Shown one piece after another: positions 45,980 to 54,862 of a stretch of 64,000 nt of DNA. The notes beneath the pieces are model-generated. The model saw only the letters and a list, made by a program, of their open reading frames with translations, had not been told where the DNA came from and did no database searches. Position 1 is the first letter of the stretch. Each line of letters starts with the position of its first letter. The position numbers and the translations under genes were made by a program. Source of the DNA: Roseomonas sp. (lineage in GTDB: Bacteria; Pseudomonadota; Alphaproteobacteria; Acetobacterales; Acetobacteraceae); NCBI GenBank assembly GCA_020249925.1, contig JADCER010000010.1, positions 1 to 64,000 of the forward strand. The letters run 5' to 3'.

Positions 45980-46687
45980 CTAACCGAGATAGCTCTCTAC
46001 AAGTCCCCTGTCGTTCAAGAGTTGGGTCGCTGACCCTTGAAGGGCTATCTGCCCATTGCGCAACACAAGGCCGTAATCTGCAATCCTGAGTGCCCCAAGC
46101 GCCATCTGTTCGACCAGTATAATCGCAACCCCTTGCTGGGTAAGGTCTCGCAATGCACGCAAAATGGCGCGCGCAATCTGTGGTGCCAGGCCAAGGGATG
46201 GTTCATCCAGCATCAGCACCTTTGGGCGCATCATCAAAGCACGCGATACCGCAAGCATTTGCTGCTCACCCCCTGAAAGGGAGCCGCCAGGGATACTTTG
46301 CCTTTCGCGCAATACCGGGAAGCGCGTGAATTCGTCCTCCAGGCTTTTTCGGATCGCATCAGGATCGTTTTGTGGCAGATGCGCCGCACCCAGGAGGAGA
46401 TTGTCCAATACACTCAGCATCGGAACGATCTGTCGTCCCTGTGGCACATGGACAAGACCCTTACGCGCCAGAACATGTGGCGCGATGCCCAAGGTATCTT
46501 GCCCATCATAAGCAACGCGGCCGCCGCTGCGGGGCAGAAGGTTTGAAACGGCACGCAACAGGCTTGTCTTGCCAGCACCATTGGCGCCGAGCACGGCCAA
46601 CAAGGCGCCTGGCGCAACGCTGAAGGATATATCCTTCAAGACTTCAACCGCGCCGATACGCGCCGAAACTGCCTCTACCGCGATCAC
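45980..46687 (-). CDS. livF: Branched-chain amino acid-type ABC ATPase LivF
   Basis: This 235-residue ATPase has Walker A GANGAGKTS, signature LSGGEQQMLAVSRALM and Walker B VLMLDEPSLGLAPQ, with the VPQGRQIVP motif of LivF. It overlaps the upstream fused permease-ATPase by 4 bases and is the last gene of the operon that begins at 54598. Confidence 0.94.
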   Translation of the reverse strand: MIAVEAVSARIGAVEVLKDISFSVAPGALLAVLGANGAGKTSLLRAVSNLLPRSGGRVAYDGQDTLGIAPHVLARKGLVHVPQGRQIVPMLSVLDNLLLGAAHLPQNDPDAIRKSLEDEFTRFPVLRERQSIPGGSLSGGEQQMLAVSRALMMRPKVLMLDEPSLGLAPQIARAILRALRDLTQQGVAIILVEQMALGALRIADYGLVLRNGQIALQGSATQLLNDRGLVESYLG

Positions 46688-48510
46688 GGCGCTGTTGCCT
46701 TTTCGGAATTGGGGGCTTCAGTATCCTCAGCGCCCAAATAGGCTGCGATTACCTTCTTGTCCCCCTGCACCGCCAAAGGCGTATCATCGGCAATCACAAC
46801 GCCATGATCGAGAACGGTTACCCTGTCGCTCAAGCCCATGACGAATTCCATATTGTGCTCAACCAGCAGGATGGTCTTTCCCGAATCGCGCAGCCGTCGC
46901 AGCGCTGTGGCAATCTGCTGCGCTTCCAGCGGATTGAGGCCGGCAACAGGTTCATCAAGCAGCATCACCAACGGGTCCTGCGCAAGCGCCCGTGCCAATT
47001 CAACTAGTTTTCTATGCCCGTAGGGCAGTTCAGCCGGTGTGCGATCAGCAAGATGCGCGATGGCCAGTGCATCAAGCACCGCAAGCGCACGAGCGCGCTC
47101 CTGCTCCTCATGAGGCAGTCCGGCAACCCATCGCATCATGGCACGGATACCACCTTCGCCAGCCTGCGGCCGAAGGCCAAGCATCACATTTTCAATCACC
47201 GTGAGCCCGCTGATCAATTGAAGATTCTGAAAGCTGCGGGCCAGACCAAGCCGCGCACGCTGATGGGCGGAAAGGCTTGTTACCTCGTTCTGTCCAAGGT
47301 GAACTGAACCCATATCCGCGCGATAAAGACCCGCTACACAGTTTATCAGGGTAGATTTGCCTGCACCATTGGGGCCGATCAGGGCATGAATAGTGCCCGG
47401 CGCGACCGAAAAGGACACATCACGTAGCGCGACCACACCTGCATAGGATTTCGACAGACCGACAACTTCAAGCGAACCGCCTCGGCGTGTACCAGGTGGC
47501 GGAGGCCGCGTTACCACGGCTTGGGGCATGCCGGCCTCGGCTATCGGGCTAGGATGGGCAGCGCGACGCATTGGCCTTATGGCCGCGCGCAACATTCCAA
47601 CCGCTCCTTCTGGCACCAGCAGCAAGACAGCAAGCAATATGCCGCCATAAATAATGAGTCCGATAGTATGAAAGCCCGCAATGACTTCGGCGATGGCGAC
47701 CAGAATTGCAGTGCCAAGAAGCGGACCGCGGGTGTCACCAAGGCCGCCAATCACTGCCGCAATCAGCAGCGCTATGGAAAGGCGGATCGAAAACGCGTCA
47801 GAGGAAACAAAGCCCGATTGATGCGCAAACAATATGCCCGCCAATCCAGCCAGTAAGGCGCTTGCGGTGAATACCGCCGTGCGCCAGAGCGATACATTAA
47901 GGCCAACTGTCTGCGCGAAACTCTCCGATTCCTTGATGGCGCGTAGCTTACGGCCGGTACCGGAAGAAAAAACCCAATCGCTGCCGAGTTGGACCAGCAG
48001 CAGTGCCGCTGCGCAAATCCAAAAGGTATAGGCGGCGGCATTACGAAAATCGCCGAAATCCAGCTGTGGTACACCAAAAAGCCCCATGGTGCCGCCTGTG
48101 AGGTCCACGGCACGTTGTGCCCAGATTTCCACGATGAAGCCGAAAGCAAGTGTCGCCATCGCAAGGTAAAGGCCGCGTGTACGCAATGCCACGAGACCGA
48201 GCAAAACGCCCACCAGACCAGCGGCGAGCAGACCAAACGGCATGGAAAGCCAGAGCGGCCATCCAAAGCTGGTGGCCGTAATCGCTGAACCATAGGCCCC
48301 GATGGCGTAAAATCCTGCTTGGCCAAGCGACATCTGTCCGGAAAGCCCGAGCAGAATATTCAAGCCAATGACCGCGATAGCCGTATAGGCGAAGGTTTGC
48401 CCGAGATGCACAAAAAATGGGTTGGGGGCGAGAGATGGCCATGCCGCCACCAGAATTATCGCGAGCAGCCAGCCAAGAGGCGCCAGACGGCGAGGGTTTT
48501 GTGCGCTCAT
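46684..48510 (-). CDS. Fused LivM permease-LivG ATPase
   Basis: The 608-residue protein joins a LivM-type permease (about residues 1-320, eight or more membrane segments, NILLGLSGQMSLGQAGFYAIG) to a LivG-type ATPase. The ATPase part (from about 345) has Walker A GPNGAGKST, signature ELPYGHRKLVELARAL and Walker B VMLLDEPVAGLNP. The ATG at 48510 overlaps livH in an ATGA. LivMG fusions occur elsewhere in proteobacterial aromatic-acid importers. Confidence 0.93.
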   Translation of the reverse strand: MSAQNPRRLAPLGWLLAIILVAAWPSLAPNPFFVHLGQTFAYTAIAVIGLNILLGLSGQMSLGQAGFYAIGAYGSAITATSFGWPLWLSMPFGLLAAGLVGVLLGLVALRTRGLYLAMATLAFGFIVEIWAQRAVDLTGGTMGLFGVPQLDFGDFRNAAAYTFWICAAALLLVQLGSDWVFSSGTGRKLRAIKESESFAQTVGLNVSLWRTAVFTASALLAGLAGILFAHQSGFVSSDAFSIRLSIALLIAAVIGGLGDTRGPLLGTAILVAIAEVIAGFHTIGLIIYGGILLAVLLLVPEGAVGMLRAAIRPMRRAAHPSPIAEAGMPQAVVTRPPPPGTRRGGSLEVVGLSKSYAGVVALRDVSFSVAPGTIHALIGPNGAGKSTLINCVAGLYRADMGSVHLGQNEVTSLSAHQRARLGLARSFQNLQLISGLTVIENVMLGLRPQAGEGGIRAMMRWVAGLPHEEQERARALAVLDALAIAHLADRTPAELPYGHRKLVELARALAQDPLVMLLDEPVAGLNPLEAQQIATALRRLRDSGKTILLVEHNMEFVMGLSDRVTVLDHGVVIADDTPLAVQGDKKVIAAYLGAEDTEAPNSEKATAP

Positions 48511-49409
48511 CGGACATCGGCCTTTGATTCGCCGAAGATACCACTTGGCTTGAGCACCAGCATCGCCATGACAAATAGAAGCGGATAGAGATCGCCGTAT
48601 TTTGAGTCCCAATAATTGGCCAGTGCTTCCGCGACGCCAAAAAGTATGCCGCCGACAAGAATACCAAGGGGATTGGCAAAGCCGCCAAGTGAGGCGACCG
48701 CAAGCGCCTTGATGGTGAAAATCAGTCCCATATGAGGGTGAACCGTGACAAGCGGCCCAACCAGAATTCCGGAAATGGCCGCCAATATGGCAGCGATTAC
48801 CCAGACCGATGTCACGGTGCGACGTACATCGATGCCGAACAGGGCGGCGGCATCCGGATTAAAAGCCACTGTGTAGACATCACGTCCCCAGCGGGTCCTG
48901 AACAATGCCCACCAAAAACCACCGACCGCCGCGAGGGCAGCAAGGATAATCAACAACTCCTCAAGAAAAAAACCGATCTGCCCAATCATAATCACGTTAT
49001 CGCGACGATCAGAAAACAAGGGTGGCGAGTATTGGGAAGATTTCCCCCAAATGAGTTCGACGGTATTCTGCAGAATAAGCGCCACACCTGCGGTTGTAAG
49101 GATCCAGGCCAAGGCACCACCGGCGCGGCCGGCACCAAAACGATCCAGCGGGCGCACCGCGAAGCGCTCAAGGCCCCAGCCCATCAAGGACAAGACAATG
49201 ATAACAGCCACAATGGCAACCGGCAGGGGAAGCCCGGCACCAATCGCTGCAAGTGACAGAAAGGAAGCTGCCATCAGAAAATCGCCCTGGCCGAAATTCA
49301 CCCGATTGGTGGTGAGGTGAGCGATAAAGAGCCCCTTTGCCGTCAGCGTATAAATGGCGCCCATGGCCATGCCGGTCACAAGCAGCTGGATGAAATTCGT
49401 CAGGGTCAT
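48507..49409 (-). CDS. livH: Branched-chain amino acid-type ABC permease LivH
   Basis: This 300-residue permease has about eight hydrophobic segments. LivH hallmarks are GMAMGAIYTLTAKGLFIAHL near the start, RVNFGQGDFLMAASFL, and IKALAVASLGGFANPLGILVG. The ATG at 49409 is preferred over 49442. It lies about 160 bases after the binding-protein gene and overlaps the fused LivMG gene. Confidence 0.93.
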   Translation of the reverse strand: MTLTNFIQLLVTGMAMGAIYTLTAKGLFIAHLTTNRVNFGQGDFLMAASFLSLAAIGAGLPLPVAIVAVIIVLSLMGWGLERFAVRPLDRFGAGRAGGALAWILTTAGVALILQNTVELIWGKSSQYSPPLFSDRRDNVIMIGQIGFFLEELLIILAALAAVGGFWWALFRTRWGRDVYTVAFNPDAAALFGIDVRRTVTSVWVIAAILAAISGILVGPLVTVHPHMGLIFTIKALAVASLGGFANPLGILVGGILFGVAEALANYWDSKYGDLYPLLFVMAMLVLKPSGIFGESKADVR

Positions 49410-49570
49410 TCCCCGATGGTCCTTCGCTGAAGTCTTTTCCAACCAGGCTGAAGCACCCGGCTATTCTTCTTTGGGCAAGCCAATGGGGCAGTGCAGCTGG
49501 CGCGCGCAGACATCAGTCATCCAGGTGCTGGATGCGTTTCCGTCTGCGCGATGCCTCACGCGGCGTCGCC

Positions 49571-50725
49571 TCAGCGTTGCTCTAGCCGAACAACCTGGCC
49601 GTTCCGCCAGACGCCAAGGAAAACATGCTCGCGGTCAAGGCATTCGTGATCATCAGCGCTGAAGGGGCGCGCCGGCGTTGCGGAAATGGCCTCAACGCCA
49701 TCTAAAGTTTCAAGCGCATCGCGGATCGCAACCGCATCAGAACGCCCGACCCTTTCAATGGCCCGAAACATGATCTGAGCAGCATCATACCCGAGCGCGC
49801 CAACCACCGGCCAGCGATAGGCGCTACCATATTCAGCCCGCATTCTTTCATCGAAGGCGCGCGCTTTTGGATCATTTAGGTCAAGTGCCTGACCCATGAC
49901 GGTGCCTTCGATCGCCTCCCGACCGACAATCTCAAGCACCTTAAGGGATGAAAGCCCCCAATTTCCTGCGACGACCGGCCGATAATTGATCCTTGGGAGC
50001 GGCCGATAGAGAAGTTCGAAGCTTTCGTGGAAGTTCAGCACCAATTCAGCGCCAGCGTCGCGCAGACGAATCATCTGTGCGGTGAGATCATTGACCCCAG
50101 GTGCAGCAGCTTCGGTGGCAACCAGCGTCACATTACGGCGCCGCAGCCCTTCCTGGATCTCACGTGCTGCGAAATTCCCGTATCCGGTCGTGGAGTGCAG
50201 GAGGCCAATACGCCGGAAGTTGCGCACACCCCAATCGAGCATGGCATCAATCTGAAACTGCTCAACCATTGAGCAACGAAAAATGAAGGAGGGCCGTTCA
50301 TTGATAAAGCGCTGCGTGATGTCGGTGGCAATGGAAGGGCCGGCAACCAGCGGGATGCGCGCGCGCTGCAAAATGGGTGCAAAGGCAAGCACATTGCCAC
50401 TGCTGACTGTACCGATCACGGCAGCAACATTGTCATTCTGTATCAGGCGTTGTGTCAGGGAAACCGCACGTTGCGGATTGGCTTCATCATCATAGACCAG
50501 CAGCTCGATACGTGTGCGCGGATTGCGCGCTTCGTAATCTTTCAGGGCAAGGCGAATCCCCTGAAGATAGCTCTCGCCAAAGTCAACGATTGCGGGTGGG
50601 CCGCTCAAACCCTGAATGACACCGACGCGCACGGTTGGCTGTTGTGCCTTTGTGGCGACAGGCGACGCCGCCAGGAACGCGGCAATCGTCCCTGCCGCCA
50701 CCATCAATCTTCTTGTTTTGAACAT
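49571..50725 (-). CDS. LivK-type periplasmic ligand-binding protein
   Basis: This 384-residue type I binding protein has a signal peptide ending ASPVATKAQ, then VRVGVIQGLSGPPAIVDFG and the TGYGNFAAREIQEGL hinge region. Together with LivH, LivMG and LivF it completes an importer. Placement behind a CoA ligase, thiolase and enoyl-CoA hydratase suggests an aromatic, cyclic or branched carboxylic acid as ligand rather than an amino acid. Confidence 0.91.
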   Translation of the reverse strand: MFKTRRLMVAAGTIAAFLAASPVATKAQQPTVRVGVIQGLSGPPAIVDFGESYLQGIRLALKDYEARNPRTRIELLVYDDEANPQRAVSLTQRLIQNDNVAAVIGTVSSGNVLAFAPILQRARIPLVAGPSIATDITQRFINERPSFIFRCSMVEQFQIDAMLDWGVRNFRRIGLLHSTTGYGNFAAREIQEGLRRRNVTLVATEAAAPGVNDLTAQMIRLRDAGAELVLNFHESFELLYRPLPRINYRPVVAGNWGLSSLKVLEIVGREAIEGTVMGQALDLNDPKARAFDERMRAEYGSAYRWPVVGALGYDAAQIMFRAIERVGRSDAVAIRDALETLDGVEAISATPARPFSADDHECLDREHVFLGVWRNGQVVRLEQR

Positions 50726-50764
50726 ATTCTGTTTCCTTCCTTTTGTTGCTTGCCTTGGCCGCCT

Positions 50765-51568
50765 TCAACGGCCCTTGAATTCTCCATCACGACGTTCGCG
50801 GAAGGCTGCTGTTCCCTCCGCAAGGTCCTCGGTCTGGCCAAGATCATGGAAAGAGCGCGATTCAAGACGCAGCGCTTCCTCAAGCGGCATCCCAACCGTC
50901 TGGCGCATCACTTCCTTTGCCAAGCGGTGCGCAAGTGGTGCGCGACGCGCCAGCATCGCCGCATAATCCATCGCATGAGGCAGAAGGTCCGATTGCGGCA
51001 GTATGCGATTTACGAGGCCTATCCGATACGCTTCCGCGGCGCCAACACGTTCTCCCGAAAGGATCATATGCATGGCATGCCCAAGGCCAACAATCTGGGG
51101 TAGACGGATCAACCCGCCATCGCACGCATGAAAACCCCATTTCGAATCCTGGAGGGCAAATTCAGCATTCGGCGAGCAAAATCGAATATCGCAAGCGAGC
51201 GCCAATTCAAACCCGCCGGACATGGCGTATCCATTGACTGCCGCGATGATGGGCTTCAGGATTTCCATGCCCCGTGTGATGCCGCCAAATCCGGGACCAT
51301 TCGTGTAGCGCCGGCGAAACTCCGGCGCAGGTGTACGCGCAAAGGCCATGGTATAGGTCTTGAGGTCCGCGCCCGCGCAGAAGGCCTTATTGCCGGCACC
51401 GGTCACCACAGCAACGCGCGCATCCTCATCGGCGTCAAATTCGCGCCAGACTGCCACCAAGTCATCATTGGCAGTGAAATCAAGGGAATTCATTTTCTCT
51501 GGCCGATTGATGGTAATCAGCCAGACTTGGCCGTGTCGTTCAACCAGAATATCGGATTGGTCGTTCAT
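50765..51568 (-). CDS. Enoyl-CoA hydratase/isomerase (crotonase family)
   Basis: This 267-residue crotonase has the oxyanion-hole segments AFCAGADLKTY and AVNGYAMSGGFELALACDI, then LQDSKWGFHACDGG. In the second catalytic position (usual Glu144/164 area) the sequence diverges from the classical hydratase, so isomerase or C-C hydrolase activity is possible. It overlaps the DUF35 gene by 4 bases and precedes the binding protein by 39. Confidence 0.9.
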   Translation of the reverse strand: MNDQSDILVERHGQVWLITINRPEKMNSLDFTANDDLVAVWREFDADEDARVAVVTGAGNKAFCAGADLKTYTMAFARTPAPEFRRRYTNGPGFGGITRGMEILKPIIAAVNGYAMSGGFELALACDIRFCSPNAEFALQDSKWGFHACDGGLIRLPQIVGLGHAMHMILSGERVGAAEAYRIGLVNRILPQSDLLPHAMDYAAMLARRAPLAHRLAKEVMRQTVGMPLEEALRLESRSFHDLGQTEDLAEGTAAFRERRDGEFKGR

Positions 51569-51903
51569 GATGCCACACTCACAAAAACACTGTATCCATC
51601 ACAACGTTCAATGGCACGCATCCGCATACCAAGCGGCGGATCGACCGCAGGATCTGCCAGCCGCCCAGTGACGCGTAGCCTTCCCGTATCCAATTCCACC
51701 ACACAAACGGCATAAGGTGCTTCGGTGCGAAAATTCTTTGGAGCACGACGGATAATGGTCCAGGCAACAAGGCTTCCTTCACCTGGAAGTTGAACGGGCT
51801 CAAGCGCTGACAACAGGCATGCGGTGCAGATTTCCCGTGGTCCAGGGTCCAAGGTACCGCAGGCGCGGCAGCGTAGCGCCAGGATGGTGTTTGCATCGCT
51901 CAT
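51565..51903 (-). CDS. Zn-ribbon/OB-fold DUF35 protein, thiolase partner
   Basis: This 112-residue protein has a zinc ribbon CRACGTLDPGPREICTACL, then an OB-fold (GSLVAWTIIRRAPKNF). DUF35 proteins bind SCP2-type thiolases and bring acyl-CoA to them, as in steroid side-chain degradation. It overlaps both neighbours by 4 bases, directly after the thiolase. Confidence 0.92.
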   Translation of the reverse strand: MSDANTILALRCRACGTLDPGPREICTACLLSALEPVQLPGEGSLVAWTIIRRAPKNFRTEAPYAVCVVELDTGRLRVTGRLADPAVDPPLGMRMRAIERCDGYSVFVSVAS

Positions 51904-53063
51904 GCATCACCTCGGCGCAGGATATTGACGGTGCACGCAATGCCTGTGCCGCCAAGGTTATGGGTCATCGCAATCTCTGCATCCCTCACCTGGTTTGTAT
52001 GCAAGCCGCGCAGTTGCAAGACGGCTTCATGGATTTGCGCTACGCCGGTGGCGCCAACCGGATGCCCCTTTGCAAGCAGCCCGCCTGAAGGATTGATCGG
52101 GATATCGCCACTGATGGATGTCCGGCCTTCAGCCGCCCACGCCGCGCCTTGGCCGCGTGGAATAAGGCCCAAATCCTCGCTATCCACAATTTCTGCAATC
52201 GAAAAACAATCATGCAGCTCGACCAAATCCACATCCTGTGGCTTGATGCCGGCGATCTCATAAGCCTTTCTTGCGGCGCTCACGGTCGCGTCGAAGCAAC
52301 ACAGATCAGCATGGCCCGCGATGCGGGAGGCACCGCGGGTTTGAACACTCGCAAGCACATCCACAGGCATGCGCCTGGCGCCTTTCGCACGATCACGCGC
52401 CACAAGCAGAAGTGCCGCGGCACCATCGCTGACCGGGCAGCAATCATATAGCTTCAAGGGATCACAAATCATGGGTGATTGTTCGATGATATCGTCGGTC
52501 AATTCCGCGCCCATCTGAGCCAGCGGATTTCGGGTTCCATTTGATTTGTTCTTGCGAACAACAGCAGAGACTTGGCGGCGTGTCGTGCCATAACGTGAAG
52601 CGTGAATACGCCATGCCATGCCAAAAAGACCGGGGAAGGTCAGGCCGCTCGCCCCATCACTGCGATTGTCCATGGCACAATTCAGCGCGGCCGTAACCTC
52701 TGCGCCGCTGGCATGTGTCATGGTTTCTGCGCCGACCACCAAGGCAACATCGCATTGACCACTGGCAATGGCCAGAGCGGCGTGACGAAACGCAATGCCG
52801 CCAGAGGCGCAAGCACCTTCCACCTTGGTGCAAGGTATATTCGGCAGGCCCAGCCTGTCCGCAACCATGCCAGCCAACACCTCCTGCCCATTCAGTGGAC
52901 CAGAGATGAAATTGCCCAGGTAAAGTGCCCCAATTTCCGTACGCGCCACATCGGCATCAGCCAGCGCTTGGGCTGCAGCCTGTACTGCAAGGGCTTCAAT
53001 GGGTGTTCCGATATGGCGCCCAAAGGCCGTGGAACCAATGCCAAGGATGGAAACCTGCCTCAT
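51900..53063 (-). CDS. SCP2-type thiolase / acetyl-CoA acetyltransferase-like
   Basis: This 387-residue SCP-x-like thiolase has the reactive cysteine in KVEGACASGGIAFRHAA, the HDCFSIAEI motif and the GHPVGATGVAQIHE histidine loop. Such enzymes, with a DUF35 partner, carry out thiolysis or retro-aldol cleavage of bulky acyl-CoAs. It is flanked with 4-base overlaps by the acyl-CoA ligase and DUF35 genes. Confidence 0.92.
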   Translation of the reverse strand: MRQVSILGIGSTAFGRHIGTPIEALAVQAAAQALADADVARTEIGALYLGNFISGPLNGQEVLAGMVADRLGLPNIPCTKVEGACASGGIAFRHAALAIASGQCDVALVVGAETMTHASGAEVTAALNCAMDNRSDGASGLTFPGLFGMAWRIHASRYGTTRRQVSAVVRKNKSNGTRNPLAQMGAELTDDIIEQSPMICDPLKLYDCCPVSDGAAALLLVARDRAKGARRMPVDVLASVQTRGASRIAGHADLCCFDATVSAARKAYEIAGIKPQDVDLVELHDCFSIAEIVDSEDLGLIPRGQGAAWAAEGRTSISGDIPINPSGGLLAKGHPVGATGVAQIHEAVLQLRGLHTNQVRDAEIAMTHNLGGTGIACTVNILRRGDA

Positions 53064-54598
53064 GTCTTTTCACCCTGACTGCTTTCCCGAGCGAGCATGT
53101 GGCGCAGTTCCGTCTTCAGTACCTTGCCGTAGTTGTTTTTTGGCAAGGCTTCGACGACCCTCCATTCCTTCGGCCGTTTAAAGCGCGCCATATTGTCAAG
53201 ACAGAGCTGCTCCAGCGCCTTTACATCCACGCCGCGGCCGGTGGCGGGAACCACGAAGGCCACCGCTTCTTCGCCCCAATCCGGATGCGGACGGCCCACG
53301 ACGGAACATTCTAGAACCGCCGGGTCGCGCAGAAGCACTTCTTCAATCTCGCGCGGATAGATATTGCTGCCACCGCTGATGATCATATCCTTCGAACGGT
53401 CACGCAGCGTCAGAAAGCCCTCGGAATCCACAAAGCCGACATCGCCCGTATGCAGCCAGCCACCGCGCAGCGCTTTTGCGGTTGCTTCAGGGTTGCCAAG
53501 ATAGCCTTTCATCACGCAATCGCTTCGCGTGATTACCTCTCCCATTTCACCGGCCGGAAGCTCCTGGTCATTTTCGTCCACCACACGAAATGCGACACCC
53601 GTGCGCGCAACGCCGCAGGACGCCAGACGGTCAAGATAGCGGGGATGTGCGGTTTCGGCATGGTGGCTTTTGGAAAGCGCGGTAATGGTCATGGGCGATT
53701 CACCCTGCCCGAAAATCTGAATGAGTTTGGGACCAAAAATCGCAAGAGCGCGCTCAAGATCAGCGACATACATTGGCCCACCACCGTAATAGAGCGTGCG
53801 CAGATTACGCGTAACTGCGTTTTCGACACCATCCGCATTCACCAGCCGCGTCACCATGGTAGGCGCCCCAAATAGCGTAACGTTCGGATAATGGTTGATA
53901 TGGTCGAGTATTTCCTGAGGATCAAAGCCCTTCAGGATCACTTGATGGCTGCCGCGGAAAAGATGCGGCAGACCATAAAGCCCTGATGCATGCGACAGGG
54001 GTGCTGCGTGGAGCTTGGTATGGTTTTCGTCAACATGATCCATATCGGCATAGTAGCAATGAGCCATGAAAAGCAGATTGCGATGCGACAATATGGCACC
54101 TTTGGGACGCCCCGTGGTGCCGCTGGTGTAGAAGATCCAGGCTTCATCTTCCGGCGCAGATGGGTGCAACACACGCAGCGGATCGGTCAGGAGTAGCCTT
54201 TGCCAGGCCTCATCGTCAGCGGCAATGATCGGGCCAGCCCCGTCCAGCGCTGGCGCCAAGGCATGCTGAAGAGCTCTGGTGGTAATGGTGACCCGTGTGC
54301 GTGCATCGGCAGCGATATAGGCGACTTCCTTGGGGTGCAACTTGGCGTTGGTTGGCACAGCGCAAAGCCCGGCAGCCCAGCAGGCGAATAATGCTTCCAG
54401 AAAGGCGCCGCAATTCTCCATGCATAGCAGGACACGATCACCAGGAGAAAGGCTATAGGGCTTGGAACGCAACGCACTCCCAAGACGCAGCGCGCGGTCC
54501 GTAAAGATCGCATAACTTACTGTTTGGCCGGAAAAGGTGATAGCCGGGTGCTTGGGCAAACGCCGCGCACTGACGGCCAATATTTCGGCCAAATTCAT
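53060..54598 (-). CDS. Acyl-CoA synthetase (AMP-forming ligase)
   Basis: This 512-residue ANL-family ligase activates a carboxylic acid with ATP and CoA. The P-loop is FYTSGTTGRPKGAILSHRN; the hinge motif TGDVGFVDSEGFLTLRDRSK and the catalytic lysine of the KNNYGKVLK tail are present. The ATG at 54598 is preferred; the longer form to 54682 lacks a domain reason. It is the first gene of the nine-function catabolic and import operon and is divergent from the aminotransferase gene. Confidence 0.93.
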   Translation of the reverse strand: MNLAEILAVSARRLPKHPAITFSGQTVSYAIFTDRALRLGSALRSKPYSLSPGDRVLLCMENCGAFLEALFACWAAGLCAVPTNAKLHPKEVAYIAADARTRVTITTRALQHALAPALDGAGPIIAADDEAWQRLLLTDPLRVLHPSAPEDEAWIFYTSGTTGRPKGAILSHRNLLFMAHCYYADMDHVDENHTKLHAAPLSHASGLYGLPHLFRGSHQVILKGFDPQEILDHINHYPNVTLFGAPTMVTRLVNADGVENAVTRNLRTLYYGGGPMYVADLERALAIFGPKLIQIFGQGESPMTITALSKSHHAETAHPRYLDRLASCGVARTGVAFRVVDENDQELPAGEMGEVITRSDCVMKGYLGNPEATAKALRGGWLHTGDVGFVDSEGFLTLRDRSKDMIISGGSNIYPREIEEVLLRDPAVLECSVVGRPHPDWGEEAVAFVVPATGRGVDVKALEQLCLDNMARFKRPKEWRVVEALPKNNYGKVLKTELRHMLARESSQGEKT

Positions 54599-54862
54599 CT
54601 GGATCCGCCCATCTGTTTGCTCTGGAATTATCCGGCTTTCTTGGTAATCAAGAACGCTAATTGGGTGGATACGGGGCGTCAAGCGCTACCGGTCAGTTGG
54701 GGATGCGGCTTTACGGAGCATCTGCGACGGTCAGCAAGAACGGATGGTAACCGCAGCTTGGCAAGATACACCGCCAGCCAAACCGCCAAATGCCTTCAAA
54801 GGATTTGACGACGGGCAGATCAAGACCCTAGCCTTATCGCAAGTCCAGGGGAGGCCCGTTTG

